A DNA stretch of 64,000 bases from Candidozyma auris (GCF_003013715.1 NC_072816.1:744001-808000), one strand, 5' to 3'. Counted from the first letter of the stretch, positions 30,525-41,511 are shown. The notes: a model not told the origin generated them from the sequence alone. Translations and numbers: made by a program.

Positions 30525-31064
30525 GCCTAGACAAAAAGTACCTCAGCATTTTTAGTACAATTAATAATGTCATTATAGTAATTTCTAGGCGTAGAGATTT
30601 ACTGCGAAATCGAAGAAGCTCAATTGAAGTAATTTGGACAGGGGGCCTTCTTTCGATCGTTGAGTAGATTTTTGAAGTAACGGTCTTTGATCATCACATG
30701 TGGGCCACAGAAGTCAGTCTTGATTTACAATTACCTCTTGTTTTTGCGCTAGTGCACCAAAGCGTGGAATACAAACTTGGCTTTCAAAATTCGAAACCTT
30801 GCCCAGAAGAAATGAAAAATCCTGAATTTTGATAGTGCTCAGGAAGATCAACGGGCATGATAAATTTAGTATTTTTTTTTCAGAAAGTCAATCTCTGACC
30901 AGCCTCAAGAATTTACCTCAAGAGCTGCAGACAACAGGATTAACTCGCAGTATAACAGAGAAGCGCATTTGAGGCGAAGATTCACACGGACCCTACAGTT
31001 GATTCTTTCGCATACAAAACTATAATCCTAATACTCTGCCTGGAACTCTACTGTTCAATCTCCT
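30525..31064. other. Intergenic region upstream of the PHS1-like pair
   Basis: About 540 bases with the OPT 2 3' end and the promoter of the first dehydratase gene. A T run lies at 30873-30881. No gene recognised. Confidence 0.5.
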
Positions 31065-31688
31065 ATGATTAAGTGGTACCTTTCTGCGTACAACGCATTC
31101 TCTGCGATTGCGTGGCTCGTCATTCTCGGCACCACCGTCGTAGACGTTCTTCCTGGTGGTTTCTACGACACCCATCATTATGTCGATTACCCCCATAAGC
31201 TACTTGTGCAAGTACAAGTTGTCAATGCTGCGTTTGAGATAACCCACGCACTCACAGGGCTAGTGCCCTCGCCGCTTTCGTCGTTGTTGCTTCAATTCTT
31301 CGCCAGACTCATCATCACCGTTGGAATCTCGTGGTACGTGCCAGAATCAGCAGGCAACTTCAGTCTATTAGCGTACACAGCACTTTCCGTGGCATGGTCT
31401 GTTACTGAGATTATTCGTTATAGCTTCTACTTTGCCAAGCAGCAAGGGTCGGTGCCCCAGGCATTGCAATGGCTCAGGTACCTGGCGTTCATCGTGTTAT
31501 ACCCATTGGGTGTGGTGAGCGAGCCATGGGTAGTTTACAAGACATTAGATTACGTTCTGGGCTTCTACTACTGGTTTTTGGCCTTGGGCATGTTCTTGTA
31601 CATACCTGGCTTCTTCCAATTGTACGGGTACATGTTCAAGCAGAGGAGACGGTACTTGGGGCTGCCACTGCACAAGAAGACACAGTGA
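31065..31688 (+). CDS. PHS1-type 3-hydroxyacyl-CoA dehydratase, diverged paralog
   Basis: 207 residues. The family (PTPLA/HACD, yeast Phs1) removes water from 3-hydroxyacyl-CoA in very-long-chain fatty-acid elongation at the ER. The catalytic Tyr and Glu are present as Tyr146 and Glu153 in LYPLGVVSE, corresponding to Tyr149 and Glu156 of yeast Phs1. Six hydrophobic segments are expected, and WSVTEIIRYSFY is a hallmark block. The protein ends in KKTQ, a dilysine ER-retrieval motif. Compared with the next gene it lacks an N-terminal extension and has drifted at several otherwise conserved spots, for example EITHALTGLVPSP in place of EVINSATGVVRSP. Activity is likely, but a specialised role is possible. 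Confidence 0.88.
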   Translation: MIKWYLSAYNAFSAIAWLVILGTTVVDVLPGGFYDTHHYVDYPHKLLVQVQVVNAAFEITHALTGLVPSPLSSLLLQFFARLIITVGISWYVPESAGNFSLLAYTALSVAWSVTEIIRYSFYFAKQQGSVPQALQWLRYLAFIVLYPLGVVSEPWVVYKTLDYVLGFYYWFLALGMFLYIPGFFQLYGYMFKQRRRYLGLPLHKKTQ

Positions 31689-31847
31689 AGGAGGAACTCT
31701 AATGTTTGATACCTGTAATAAATGTATGATATTGGCCTATGGTGTCACAATCTATTATCAAAAGCTGTAGGCGGGTTTCGTGATATCTCACTACCACACA
31801 AGACCGCGACTTCTCAATTTCATTGACTCCTCAACCACATCTACCAA

Positions 31848-32519
31848 ATGTCGGAACTGAACACGAGCTCGTTCACGACCAGCGAGGCTGCCCATCCCAA
31901 AAGATGGTTGATTGCATACAACTCGATCTCGTCGTCATTGTGGTCAATTGTTCTTTTCAACACAGTTTTCCTTGGCAGCTTCGTCGGCCAACCCTTGTTG
32001 TTTGAAAAACTGAGAATCTTCCTCATTGTCACTCAATCGCTTGCCATAATTGAGGTCATCAATTCCGCTACAGGCGTTGTCAGATCTCCAATTGTCACCA
32101 CGGCCTCTCAGGTGGCCTCAAGATTGTTGATCGTATTGGGCATCTTCCTCGTATTGCCATACTCACCAGCAAATTACCACTGGGTCTACATCTCTTTGAA
32201 CGTATCATGGGCTGTCACTGAGATTGTAAGATACTCTTACTATGCAGCAAACTTGAAGGACCCCAACAATGTCCCTTACGTGCTCACATGGCTCAGATAC
32301 TCACTCTTCTACGTCTTGTACCCTACGGGTGTGGCGTCGGAGGTATCTATTATTTATCTCAGTCTCGAGGAGGCTGAAAAAGTTGTCGGAAGTTGGTACC
32401 GCTGGCTTCTTTTCGCAATCCTCTTCACTTATCCTCCAGGATTGTACTCCTTGTACACTTACATGATCAAGCAAAGGAAGAAGGTCTTAGGTAAGCCGTC
32501 GACAAAGAAGACAGAGTGA
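31848..32519 (+). CDS. PHS1: Very-long-chain 3-hydroxyacyl-CoA dehydratase PHS1
   Basis: 223 residues. This is the copy closest to yeast Phs1: it keeps EVINSATGVVRSP, SRLLIVLGIF, WAVTEIVRYSYY and LYPTGVASE, with catalytic Tyr158 and Glu165. It catalyses the third step of the ER fatty-acid elongation cycle that feeds sphingolipid synthesis. Six transmembrane segments are expected, and the terminal KKTE is a dilysine retrieval motif. It starts 159 bases after its paralog on the same strand, so the pair is a tandem duplication. An N-terminal extension of about 15 residues (SELNTSSFTTSEAAHP) precedes the first hydrophobic segment. It is probably the essential copy. Confidence 0.94.
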   Translation: MSELNTSSFTTSEAAHPKRWLIAYNSISSSLWSIVLFNTVFLGSFVGQPLLFEKLRIFLIVTQSLAIIEVINSATGVVRSPIVTTASQVASRLLIVLGIFLVLPYSPANYHWVYISLNVSWAVTEIVRYSYYAANLKDPNNVPYVLTWLRYSLFYVLYPTGVASEVSIIYLSLEEAEKVVGSWYRWLLFAILFTYPPGLYSLYTYMIKQRKKVLGKPSTKKTE

Positions 32520-32537
32520 TGCCTGCACGTCTTCAGT

Positions 32538-35090
32538 CTAGTTTAGCTCCTCAATCCACGTCAAAAGATCATCAATGTAGTCTATTACCGTGTCACTGTC
32601 GAGAAACTCATGTGATTGGTTCAGTTTCTTCTTTGAGCCACTGAACCACGTCGAAAAAATGCTCTGTTTGTTGTTCACAGACTGCAATTTGAATTTCTCA
32701 AACACAACTCGAAACATTGTTTTCATCTCCACTGTATCCCGTTGCTGACAGAGTTTTATCAACGTGTTTGTCACCAAATACGAAGGCACATAGTTATACC
32801 ACCGCAACTCCCACGCAACAAGCTTCATGATATGTACCAACATTGTTTCTAATCCCATATAACCATTGACAAGCTGGTGAACAAAATCACGGTACATCTT
32901 CGGCGATATACTTTGCACAATGAGCTTGTTGGTATACAGGTGATTGTCATAAACACAACTGAGTCTGTCAATAGTAGAGGATTCGACATCACTTAGGACA
33001 AACTCATTGTAAATCTCCACAAGCTTTACCGTCGAGTAGTAGTCAAAGCCACCATCCGCAGAAACTCCAGCTGCACATGTCGCCAACGAAGAAATGCTAT
33101 CCTTCAAATTATATTTGCAACCCCAACTGACATGCCCCATCATTCCCCAGCCAAGAGCACTGCGATGACGATCAGGGTCAGCCCCACCTGAAATGCTCAT
33201 CATTGTGTGGATATCGTCGTAAACAACAACGAATAGCTTCTCAAGCCATGGGGCACACTCTTCTTTTTGAGCTATAGACGTGTTCGACACCACAAAATCC
33301 TTACCACTGACTTGGAGTTGAGGCGACCGAAAAACTTTCTGTTTGATAGCTACCAAGTTCTCCCAGCCGATTATAGCGACTAAAGACGTTAGCAAGTCAT
33401 ATACCCTGCCCCACGTTGATTTCCTATCGAAATCGATTGGCGAAGACCAAGGCTCAGATGCTGAACGAGCTGCTAGAGAGTGTTTTGTAGAGTTAGGTCC
33501 GGAAACACGGATAAGACCGTTGTCGATAGCAGACATTTCCATAGGACTTGCAGTGACCAAAGGGGATTGATAGAATGGACCGACCAGAGGGTGTCTACTA
33601 GACTCTTTCTTGAACATGTCGTACCACACTAAATGGACAGAGCCAGTCTCAATGAAGTCTTCGTTGCGAGGAACAGGAAAAAAGTCAGCGAAGGTTTCGC
33701 TCATGATCGGAATGTGACCATGGTCCAGTCTATCGATGAACGTCAGCACATAATTATCTGGGATACCATCCACACAGTCACTTTCCTGCCATTTTGCCGA
33801 ATTGAGCACGACGGGCAATGCATTTATCACCTGCAACGCGTCGTCATACATTTTCCTCAAAATATAGCATATGCATAGGTTGTACCACGAGTCAAAGTCT
33901 AAGGGAAGCATGGACACTGCACGAGCGGCGAGCTTGCTAGCCACAGCATACGACTCTCTTGCAATAAGAAAACGAACCTGCTCTCCTATTAGTAATGCGG
34001 CTTGAGTACTATCTGCATCCACACATAAGTGATCTCTGACGATGGAAAGAAAGCGCTCATTATTGTTGTTCCCATGTTGCAGGCGAAGTAGCTTGGTCTC
34101 CACAATTGTGAATTCTCGAGGCTTGTATGTGCTTCTGATTCGGTTGATTGCGTGCTCTACCGCTGATCCACTTGTGTCTAGCAAAGCCATCCTTAAGAGA
34201 GTATCAATGAGTCTGTTTCTGTAGCGAGTAGTTCTTGCAGGGTCGATCCCGCTATTCGAAGCCACTCCATAGTGAGCTCGACTGCCAGTAAGGTGTCCAC
34301 GGTGAAGAAAGTCCACGAGCTGATCAATTGACTTTCGATATGTACTCTTGTCGTTGATTAGGGTCTTGTATAATACAGTGCCCAGTAGTCGATGCGCTGG
34401 ATCGTCTGCACACATGAACAATCGTAGCATCAGCAGCAAAGATAGCTCATTCAAGAAGCCCTGGGTGATCTCACGGCAATTCTCGCCAATGTATGTGTGC
34501 AGCTTCTTCGAGACCCTCGATGTGATGGTGTACTGAGAGTTTACCACGGCGGAATTCAGCTGTTTAGACGACGGCGTGACAATGTATCTTGCCCGAAGCT
34601 CCAGTTTCTGGAAGATGTTATAGGCGCAAAATGTAATAACGCCTTCTTTATGTTGAGCCAGCCCAAGACGCCTGGCTAGTGTTTCTTTGGGTCCCCACAA
34701 GTACAAGTCACCAGCCTTCCGCAAACCTACACTTGCAAGAACTTGTTGTTCGATGGAATGGATCCCGCTCGCCAAGTCTAGACCGCAGCAGAAATGGTAG
34801 AACCCCACATACCCATCTTGATCTTTACTAACCTCGTAGTCGCTGAGAGGTGAAAAATCGTTCTTACCGTATTGCGACGATCTCTCTCCGTACTGTCGAG
34901 ACCAGTGCACTAAGTCTAGTGGACCCAAGGACGAAATCCTGGATTCCGCAAAAGCTTTTGCTCGTTGGCCCAACGTTTGGCCCAATGTAGCCTCTCGTAT
35001 CCAGGGAACTGTTGGTGCGCTGGTAGATACATGCGAGGAAACAGACGATTGACGTTTCCGTCGGAGGTCTCCGGGATACTTAAGCGACAT
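32538..35090 (-). CDS. ChAP family trafficking protein (CHS6/BCH1/BUD7-like)
   Basis: 850 residues. ChAPs are cargo adaptors of exomer, the Chs5-Arf1-bound coat that sends chitin synthase Chs3 and a few other cargoes from the trans-Golgi to the plasma membrane. Recognisable blocks include LGPLDLVHWSRQY near residue 55, FDSWYNLCICYILRKMYDDALQVINALP (TPR-like, about 395-425), a YYNYVPSY-type block near 785 and an acidic DDLLTWIEELN C-terminus, all in the order seen in yeast Chs6 and Bch proteins. Length fits the family. I cannot tell which of the yeast paralogs it corresponds to; CUG-clade yeasts usually have fewer copies. It is convergent with PHS1, with only 18 bases between the stops. Confidence 0.85.
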   Translation of the reverse strand: MSLKYPGDLRRKRQSSVSSHVSTSAPTVPWIREATLGQTLGQRAKAFAESRISSLGPLDLVHWSRQYGERSSQYGKNDFSPLSDYEVSKDQDGYVGFYHFCCGLDLASGIHSIEQQVLASVGLRKAGDLYLWGPKETLARRLGLAQHKEGVITFCAYNIFQKLELRARYIVTPSSKQLNSAVVNSQYTITSRVSKKLHTYIGENCREITQGFLNELSLLLMLRLFMCADDPAHRLLGTVLYKTLINDKSTYRKSIDQLVDFLHRGHLTGSRAHYGVASNSGIDPARTTRYRNRLIDTLLRMALLDTSGSAVEHAINRIRSTYKPREFTIVETKLLRLQHGNNNNERFLSIVRDHLCVDADSTQAALLIGEQVRFLIARESYAVASKLAARAVSMLPLDFDSWYNLCICYILRKMYDDALQVINALPVVLNSAKWQESDCVDGIPDNYVLTFIDRLDHGHIPIMSETFADFFPVPRNEDFIETGSVHLVWYDMFKKESSRHPLVGPFYQSPLVTASPMEMSAIDNGLIRVSGPNSTKHSLAARSASEPWSSPIDFDRKSTWGRVYDLLTSLVAIIGWENLVAIKQKVFRSPQLQVSGKDFVVSNTSIAQKEECAPWLEKLFVVVYDDIHTMMSISGGADPDRHRSALGWGMMGHVSWGCKYNLKDSISSLATCAAGVSADGGFDYYSTVKLVEIYNEFVLSDVESSTIDRLSCVYDNHLYTNKLIVQSISPKMYRDFVHQLVNGYMGLETMLVHIMKLVAWELRWYNYVPSYLVTNTLIKLCQQRDTVEMKTMFRVVFEKFKLQSVNNKQSIFSTWFSGSKKKLNQSHEFLDSDTVIDYIDDLLTWIEELN

Positions 35091-35607
35091 TTAAAGGGAC
35101 GGTATTGTTCAATTGCTAAACCTTTGAGCCATAGGTATTGTCAGAAGGAGAATAGGCAAACTGATATGTTGCCAAGGTAAGGCGAATCCGATTTATTGGA
35201 AGAATACGCGACATACAGGAAAGTCACCAAAGATACTACAACGATGTTTGTAAGAAGGAGCCAGTCAGCAAGAATAAATTTTGTACATTGGGAAAACTGG
35301 ATTAGTTGAAGTTAGATTTTTCAGAATATTCTTAATTAGGCGGTTGTACGAAGATACTCCTGAACAGGATAATGCACTTCTGCCTAAGCCTTTCCTCTGC
35401 GCGTCCACAAGGGTTTACTTTTTGGCTGCAAAATTGCAACCTTCGGAATCGAGCCTGAAGCAAAGCAGAAATTTGCCTAGTGAACGGAGACTTCAGTGAA
35501 CTTAACCGACCGAAATTAGATAAATCTCAGGCGTGAACATGGTTCTAAGAAAAGTTGTTGACTACGATGCCTAATGTCTTGCAGTGTGAATAAAACTATA
35601 TAATTTT
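35091..35607. other. Intergenic region between CYR1 and the ChAP gene
   Basis: About 520 bases holding the promoter of the ChAP gene and the CYR1 3' end, both on the minus strand. No gene recognised. Confidence 0.5.
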
Positions 35608-38600
35608 TCAACTGATATTGGCAGATTTGATAAATTGTTTGACCTCATCCATGAGTGTCCAAATGTCCGGACTGCCGAAGAAGTCTATGCGACCGTTTCC
35701 ACCATTCCTTCGAAGTAATGTTTGCCGAAGTTCAAGATTGGCAATACTGTTTTCTATCCTAGTAACCAGATGATTCAAGAGAGCAACAAGCTCCATTTCT
35801 TTGAACCTCTTGGCCGTCGATTCCAGAATAATTTCCGAAGAGTGCTTCAGGAAATTTTCGTCCATCCTCATACCAACGTTGACGGCAGCACAGATATTTT
35901 CCAAACGAAGTGAGAGCGTGCGCAACTGATACACAGCGTCAACCGGAACGGCACCAACAATTCTGCCCTTATACTGATCATCTTCATCAGCTCTCTTCTT
36001 AAAAATTTCAAATCTAAGCTCCAAACGTTTTGGATACACTAGCGTTATCATCTCAGGTGTTTCAAGGCCCTTCAATTTGCGTTCACCTAGAGGGAAATAA
36101 GACACGCCCATCTCTTCCAATGAAGCTATTTCCTTCTCGATAATTTCTCCAGCACGCAAGTTACCCTCGTAAGCTGCTTCGAGAGATAGTTCTCCTATTT
36201 TTATGCTATCATGAATGTGATACAATTGCTCCATTTCGTGAAGGAAGTCGGAACTAACAGCAATCTGTCCACCATCGGCACTGGACTCGATTCTTGAAGC
36301 ACGGTTCACCATCGGTCCAAAATAGTCCATTCTTCTAGTAACCATATCGAGTTCACACACTGGTGAACCCCAATGGATTCCCATTCTCACTGACAACCCT
36401 CTGAATATGACATTGTTATCACCGTCAGTAACTTCGCAACATTCGTTGGTTTCTAAAATTTCGGAGGGCCACTCCTCATTTAATAATTGATACTGAACAT
36501 TAAAGCACCATAGTAAAGCCGAGGTGGGCGACGGGAATGTAACCATAAAAGAGTCTCCTTCAGTCTTCACCTCATAACCTCCCACAATTCTCAATTGACG
36601 ACGCATAATAGTATTGTGTAATTTGATGGCAGAACGCATCACCACAGGATAGGTATCCCACAAAAGTGTCGAGTTTTTGATATCCGTGAAAACCAATGCT
36701 AGGTCGCCCACTGGAGGTTCAATTTCGTTATCCAACGCTCGAAGTGCTGTATCACCAGATTGAGCTCCCCTATCTCTTCTTCTCTTGTTGGCAAAGAGAT
36801 CGGTTTCGCGTCCCAAATTGTTGTACAAGCTCTTCTTCTTCTTACTCTTGCGATCGCCAATCGAAATCACATTCACAGATATCTTGTCCGTGGCACCGTA
36901 ACCTATAGCATAATCCCTCAACTTTTGAGCTGCAATCATCGGATCTTCTTTCGCTTGACGGAGAATATCAACGGCTAAATCATACGAGACAAAATCCCAA
37001 AGTACCCTCGTACCCATCACGAGTACATCATCGTTACCAGAAAGTGGGTAAGTAGAGATGCTTGGACCTGAATGTGTATGTGGAAGGTAGTCGAAGAATC
37101 CCGCACCACGAGAAACTTGAAGAGTGCCATCAAGAGCACCATCACCCGAAACATAACCACCGCAAGCACGAACTCTCTCGAATTCGTCCCTGCTGGTTGG
37201 ATCATGATTGGTAGTGAGAAGAACATGTTCTCCATTACTCTTTGATAACACTAGCTGGATGTCACCAATGTTACCACAATAGATCGTTTTATCCTTGATG
37301 TAAAGAGCACACATGGTACAACCATTCAATGAATCATCGGGAATCTTGATAGAAGCTAATTCGGGGCTGACTGTGTTGGGTGCGAAATATCCCCCCTTCT
37401 TTGCAGCAAACACCGCATTGATTTCTTTGTTCAATGATAAGAATGCTCTTCTCATGGCATCTGCTATTTCGTGGTCAGAGGAGATTTTGTTAAGCTCATA
37501 GGTGAGGTTGGGAACAAAAATTTGCTTAGTTAAATGAGAAAGATGGTGTCCCATGACTTGATGACCTCCCGATTTTCCATCAAAAGAGCATAACAACTGT
37601 TCATTTTCGTTCCCGCGGAACTTTTGCATGAAAACATCTCTAAATGAAATATGCTCTCTAAGACCCATGGAATCAGAGACACCATATCCGACATTATCCA
37701 ATTCAGACGATGCTGTTCTGAGGCGCACATCAACACCGGGATCTGGAACAGCAGGAGTGGTCAACGTGACATCCATAAGACCTAATACCTTCAAATTCTT
37801 GAGTACCAAAAGACTATCAAGATCTTCACCTGTGACAGGATTCTTCACATAGCTCTGCTTTATTTCAAAGCGTTTGTTTCCGGAAAAATTGAGATACCGC
37901 AACTTCGGATTAGCAAACCAATTCCAATCGTATGGCCAGTTGGAGATATTGTACCTTAATAAGTTGGAACCAGCGTCAAAGTACGTAAGATTCTCGAGTT
38001 TACTAATCTCTGATGGAAGAGTCGTTAGTTTATTGTTGTTGAGGAACAATAGTCTGAGTGCGGAAAGCTCCTCAAGATCATCAGCAGGTAGCTTCGTGAG
38101 GCCATTTCCTGAGAGGTAAAGTTCCGACAACTTCTTCAAATTCGCGAGCCCTCCCTCAGGAATTTCGAGGATATCATTGTAAGCTAGATTCAAGCATTTC
38201 AACTGTGTGAGCAACGAAATAGCCTCGAAGCAATCATCGCTTAGGCGATTGTCTGCTAGGGTAAGCGACAATAAGCTGTCGGCAATAGATACCGGACCTT
38301 CCTTCAAAGCCGAAGCATTAAGCTCGTTGGCCTCTTCCAAGGATTCAACACCATCTTGTCTGAGATTCACCGACGATGATATCTTCTTGGCAATGGCGAA
38401 CAGGGGTTGAGGGAAAGAAGAAAGTAGATTTGATGCAACATTCAACACAGATAAGCTCTTCAAATTCCAAATCTCGTCCGGCAAGCTCAGTATATTGTTA
38501 GAATGCAAATCTAAGTATTGCAAAGAGTGAAGCTTTCCAATAGACACGGGAATGCCTTGAATGTTGTTACCGTAAAGCGATAGGTGGGTGAGTCTAGGGA

Positions 38601-41511
38601 GATCACCAAGCTCCTCAGGTAAATTGACCAAATGATTCTTGTCGAGTACCAACTTTTCGATGTGTGGTATTTTGGTGACAAATTCGGAAGGCAACATAGT
38701 AAGCTTAGCCTTCGACAAATCAAGAACTGTCAACATCGGAAGCAAAATTTCAAATTCCAAATTGGTAATTGGGTTTCTGTCAAAATGAAGCAATCTGAGC
38801 TTTTCCATCTTGTCGTTAAATGCCGAGATCTTGTTCTTTGAGGCGTAAACCACTTCTAAACTGGGTAAGTCACCGAGGACATCGACGTTAGAAATCTGAT
38901 TGTAACGAATATCTAATCTCTTAAGATTGATGAGGCTCTTGAAGCTATCGGGGATATTGCCTGACAACTTGTTGGTGCATAGATTCAATTTCACCAACTT
39001 CGATAATTTGGCAATCGAATCAGGAATGTGGTACAAGTCATTGTAGGATAAATCAAGATCTTGTAAATTGGTTAAGTCGTTAATGCACTCTGGATAATCC
39101 TCAAAATAATTAGAAGATAAGTTGAGGTGTGTCAAGTTATTTAGTTTCCCGAATGATTTAGGTAGATCATAGAGCTGATTGGAGTTGAGTTTTAAGGTCA
39201 CCAAATTACTCAACACGCCGAACTTCGAAGGAAGTTCATCCAAAAAATTTGCCTCCATGTTGAGTGATGTCAAATCTCTCGCCTCAAGAAAGTTGACTGG
39301 GAACTTGGAACAACCATTGCGAGAAAAATTGATAGCCGAAAGATTCGTACAAGACTGGATAAAGTCCAATGGAATATATATCGCAGGATTGTCTGAAACA
39401 TTAAGTTTTTCGATTTCATAGGTATGTTGATGAAAGATGATGGGAATGTTCTTTAGGTCTAAGCCAGATATGTCGACATCAACATAATCTTTTGTGACCA
39501 AGGACTCTTCTTCATGTGTCAAATTTCTCAACACCTTATTCTCCACAACTAACTTGCACACGAAAGATAAATCCTCCCTTCCAATAATTCTGAAGTTGTC
39601 ATTTTCGGTATATCCACTGAGACTCAATAAGCCCATCTGGATCTTCAATGGCTTCTCAAATGGTTCCAAAACTTTGACATTGCGACCAACATATAGAGCA
39701 AGGTGATAATTTGATATTGATTCGAAGAAAAATTTTCTCTGCACTATTCTCAATAGTTCGGCGGCATTAGTTTCCAAAGGACACAAGATGGTTGTGAACG
39801 TGTTATCCTCCTTGAACACACGAACAATATGGTTGGGACCCTTTGCCAATTTGCTTTCCACTGCAGGCGACCGATTAGCCCATGTACCGAAGAGAATTGG
39901 AAGGCGACGTCTTGGAGCAGCGGTGCGGGGTTCTGATTTTCTTTTCTTTTCCACAGATGCACTATGATCAATCACAGTAGCCTGAGGGCCCTCCTTTGAG
40001 GACGCCAGGCTCCGTACTGAGCTCGACAGTGACTTGTTGCCTACCTTATGTGAGACCTCACCACCATCGTCTGTTTTGCTAAGATCGGAATTCGACGAAT
40101 GGTCTGATTGAGCTTCATTTGCAACAGCTGTGGATGTCACAGACGCTGGGTTTGGAATTTCTCCAGTGACATCCCAAGAGTCCGGTGCTTGCCAACCAGC
40201 TGCTGGTTTCACATGATCCTCGCCCTTGACAGGATCACTCACGTCAGTTGAGCTATTGTTGGCCAGCTTGAGAGAAGGACGAATGGGCGCCTTATCCGGC
40301 TTTCTGAGAATGCTCTGCATTTCATCGAAATTTAAATCGAGGTCAAAAACCTTGGATGGGCTCGATTGAAGAGCATCTGAGGCACTGCTAGCAGACTTTC
40401 TACGCGGGGTCTCACCCGTGCCTTTTCCAGACCGCAGAGACGCCTCTTCAGAAATGGAAGCATGGCGAGACGATGCGTCGCTATGACCTTGGCTAGAAGC
40501 ACCCTGATGTTGGTGATGATGGTACAGCGAAATGGAAGGTAACCTGAACTTATGTTTAGATGATCCTGAGCTTGTAGAGCCCTTGTGGTCCGCCGCGTGA
40601 CTAAGCAGACCGCCACTCTTACGACCACCGGAGGATGCCTCATGGTCAGCAGACACCTCTGAATCCTTTCTATTAGAATGTATGAGCTTATTGAGCAAGC
40701 TCGAGCCCTTTTTCCTAAATCTTGGCTTGATGGGATGGCTCAATGGGGGCACGTTCGCTTGAGGTGCTTTCGTGCCGTGGAACCCTCTGTAGTTATTCTT
40801 GAGTACAGAATCGTCATTTGCATGCAGCTCATTCTGTTCAGGCAGCTGCTGCATCAGCACCACCAGCAGTCTCGGCAGATAATTTTCAGTGGTATTTGTT
40901 CTGTAAAAGTTGGGTCTTCCCTGGCTCAGAGCCTGATTTTGTTGGTCGTCGTTTACCACCGAGCCGGACGAACGGGAGCGTGCTTCCAAACGATAAGGGG
41001 CATGATGATCCAGAGACCCAGAACCAGACAGAGAAACCGGCAGAAGCAGGCCCAGAGTGGCATTGTGTTGGTTTCCCCTCGTCGAGTTGAATGCGACGCT
41101 TGAGGCCGAAAAATTCGTATTCGTGGGCGAAGGTTCCGGGACACTTGTTGACGTGGCCAAAGCACTGGGCTTAAACGAGTGACGTTGCTCCAGAACCCCT
41201 GCTGGCACTCTCTGCGACGCAGGGTGGGAGAGAGGAGTAGTCGACGGTTTTCTTGATGAAGGAGCCAGGAACGAGGTCATGGACAATTTCGGCGTTACCG
41301 ACGACTTTTCTCGTTTCTCATGACTGCCACTGGCTTCAGTGTTTGAAGCCTCTGCACCAGCGCCCAGCGCCGTATCTGAAGCCTGTTCAATTCGTTGTTC
41401 TGAGGCACCTTCCTGGCCACCCTGAGTTCCGCCAGCAGAACTCATGGAAAACACCAGGCGGAGGTCCAGCTTAGACTTGTCTTTTCTAAGAAAGGTCATG
41501 GTGAAGTGCAA
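35608..41511 (-). CDS. CYR1: Adenylate cyclase
   Basis: 1967 residues, the size and layout of fungal adenylate cyclase. It makes cAMP at the membrane under control of Ras and Gpa2 and drives protein kinase A signalling. Domain order: long low-complexity Ser-rich N-terminus (1-550); Ras-associating/G-alpha-binding type domain (about 555-645); leucine-rich repeats of about 23 residues (about 700-1215); PP2C-like domain (about 1280-1540); class III cyclase catalytic domain (about 1597-1770) with the two metal-binding aspartates in LVFTDIKNSTLLWD and TEGDSFMVTF; and a C-terminal region where cyclase-associated protein binds. Several Met codons lie near the start (41511, 41499, 41445), so the exact N-terminus is uncertain. 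No disruption was seen over almost 6 kb. Confidence 0.97.
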   Translation of the reverse strand: MHFTMTFLRKDKSKLDLRLVFSMSSAGGTQGGQEGASEQRIEQASDTALGAGAEASNTEASGSHEKREKSSVTPKLSMTSFLAPSSRKPSTTPLSHPASQRVPAGVLEQRHSFKPSALATSTSVPEPSPTNTNFSASSVAFNSTRGNQHNATLGLLLPVSLSGSGSLDHHAPYRLEARSRSSGSVVNDDQQNQALSQGRPNFYRTNTTENYLPRLLVVLMQQLPEQNELHANDDSVLKNNYRGFHGTKAPQANVPPLSHPIKPRFRKKGSSLLNKLIHSNRKDSEVSADHEASSGGRKSGGLLSHAADHKGSTSSGSSKHKFRLPSISLYHHHQHQGASSQGHSDASSRHASISEEASLRSGKGTGETPRRKSASSASDALQSSPSKVFDLDLNFDEMQSILRKPDKAPIRPSLKLANNSSTDVSDPVKGEDHVKPAAGWQAPDSWDVTGEIPNPASVTSTAVANEAQSDHSSNSDLSKTDDGGEVSHKVGNKSLSSSVRSLASSKEGPQATVIDHSASVEKKRKSEPRTAAPRRRLPILFGTWANRSPAVESKLAKGPNHIVRVFKEDNTFTTILCPLETNAAELLRIVQRKFFFESISNYHLALYVGRNVKVLEPFEKPLKIQMGLLSLSGYTENDNFRIIGREDLSFVCKLVVENKVLRNLTHEEESLVTKDYVDVDISGLDLKNIPIIFHQHTYEIEKLNVSDNPAIYIPLDFIQSCTNLSAINFSRNGCSKFPVNFLEARDLTSLNMEANFLDELPSKFGVLSNLVTLKLNSNQLYDLPKSFGKLNNLTHLNLSSNYFEDYPECINDLTNLQDLDLSYNDLYHIPDSIAKLSKLVKLNLCTNKLSGNIPDSFKSLINLKRLDIRYNQISNVDVLGDLPSLEVVYASKNKISAFNDKMEKLRLLHFDRNPITNLEFEILLPMLTVLDLSKAKLTMLPSEFVTKIPHIEKLVLDKNHLVNLPEELGDLPRLTHLSLYGNNIQGIPVSIGKLHSLQYLDLHSNNILSLPDEIWNLKSLSVLNVASNLLSSFPQPLFAIAKKISSSVNLRQDGVESLEEANELNASALKEGPVSIADSLLSLTLADNRLSDDCFEAISLLTQLKCLNLAYNDILEIPEGGLANLKKLSELYLSGNGLTKLPADDLEELSALRLLFLNNNKLTTLPSEISKLENLTYFDAGSNLLRYNISNWPYDWNWFANPKLRYLNFSGNKRFEIKQSYVKNPVTGEDLDSLLVLKNLKVLGLMDVTLTTPAVPDPGVDVRLRTASSELDNVGYGVSDSMGLREHISFRDVFMQKFRGNENEQLLCSFDGKSGGHQVMGHHLSHLTKQIFVPNLTYELNKISSDHEIADAMRRAFLSLNKEINAVFAAKKGGYFAPNTVSPELASIKIPDDSLNGCTMCALYIKDKTIYCGNIGDIQLVLSKSNGEHVLLTTNHDPTSRDEFERVRACGGYVSGDGALDGTLQVSRGAGFFDYLPHTHSGPSISTYPLSGNDDVLVMGTRVLWDFVSYDLAVDILRQAKEDPMIAAQKLRDYAIGYGATDKISVNVISIGDRKSKKKKSLYNNLGRETDLFANKRRRDRGAQSGDTALRALDNEIEPPVGDLALVFTDIKNSTLLWDTYPVVMRSAIKLHNTIMRRQLRIVGGYEVKTEGDSFMVTFPSPTSALLWCFNVQYQLLNEEWPSEILETNECCEVTDGDNNVIFRGLSVRMGIHWGSPVCELDMVTRRMDYFGPMVNRASRIESSADGGQIAVSSDFLHEMEQLYHIHDSIKIGELSLEAAYEGNLRAGEIIEKEIASLEEMGVSYFPLGERKLKGLETPEMITLVYPKRLELRFEIFKKRADEDDQYKGRIVGAVPVDAVYQLRTLSLRLENICAAVNVGMRMDENFLKHSSEIILESTAKRFKEMELVALLNHLVTRIENSIANLELRQTLLRRNGGNGRIDFFGSPDIWTLMDEVKQFIKSANIS

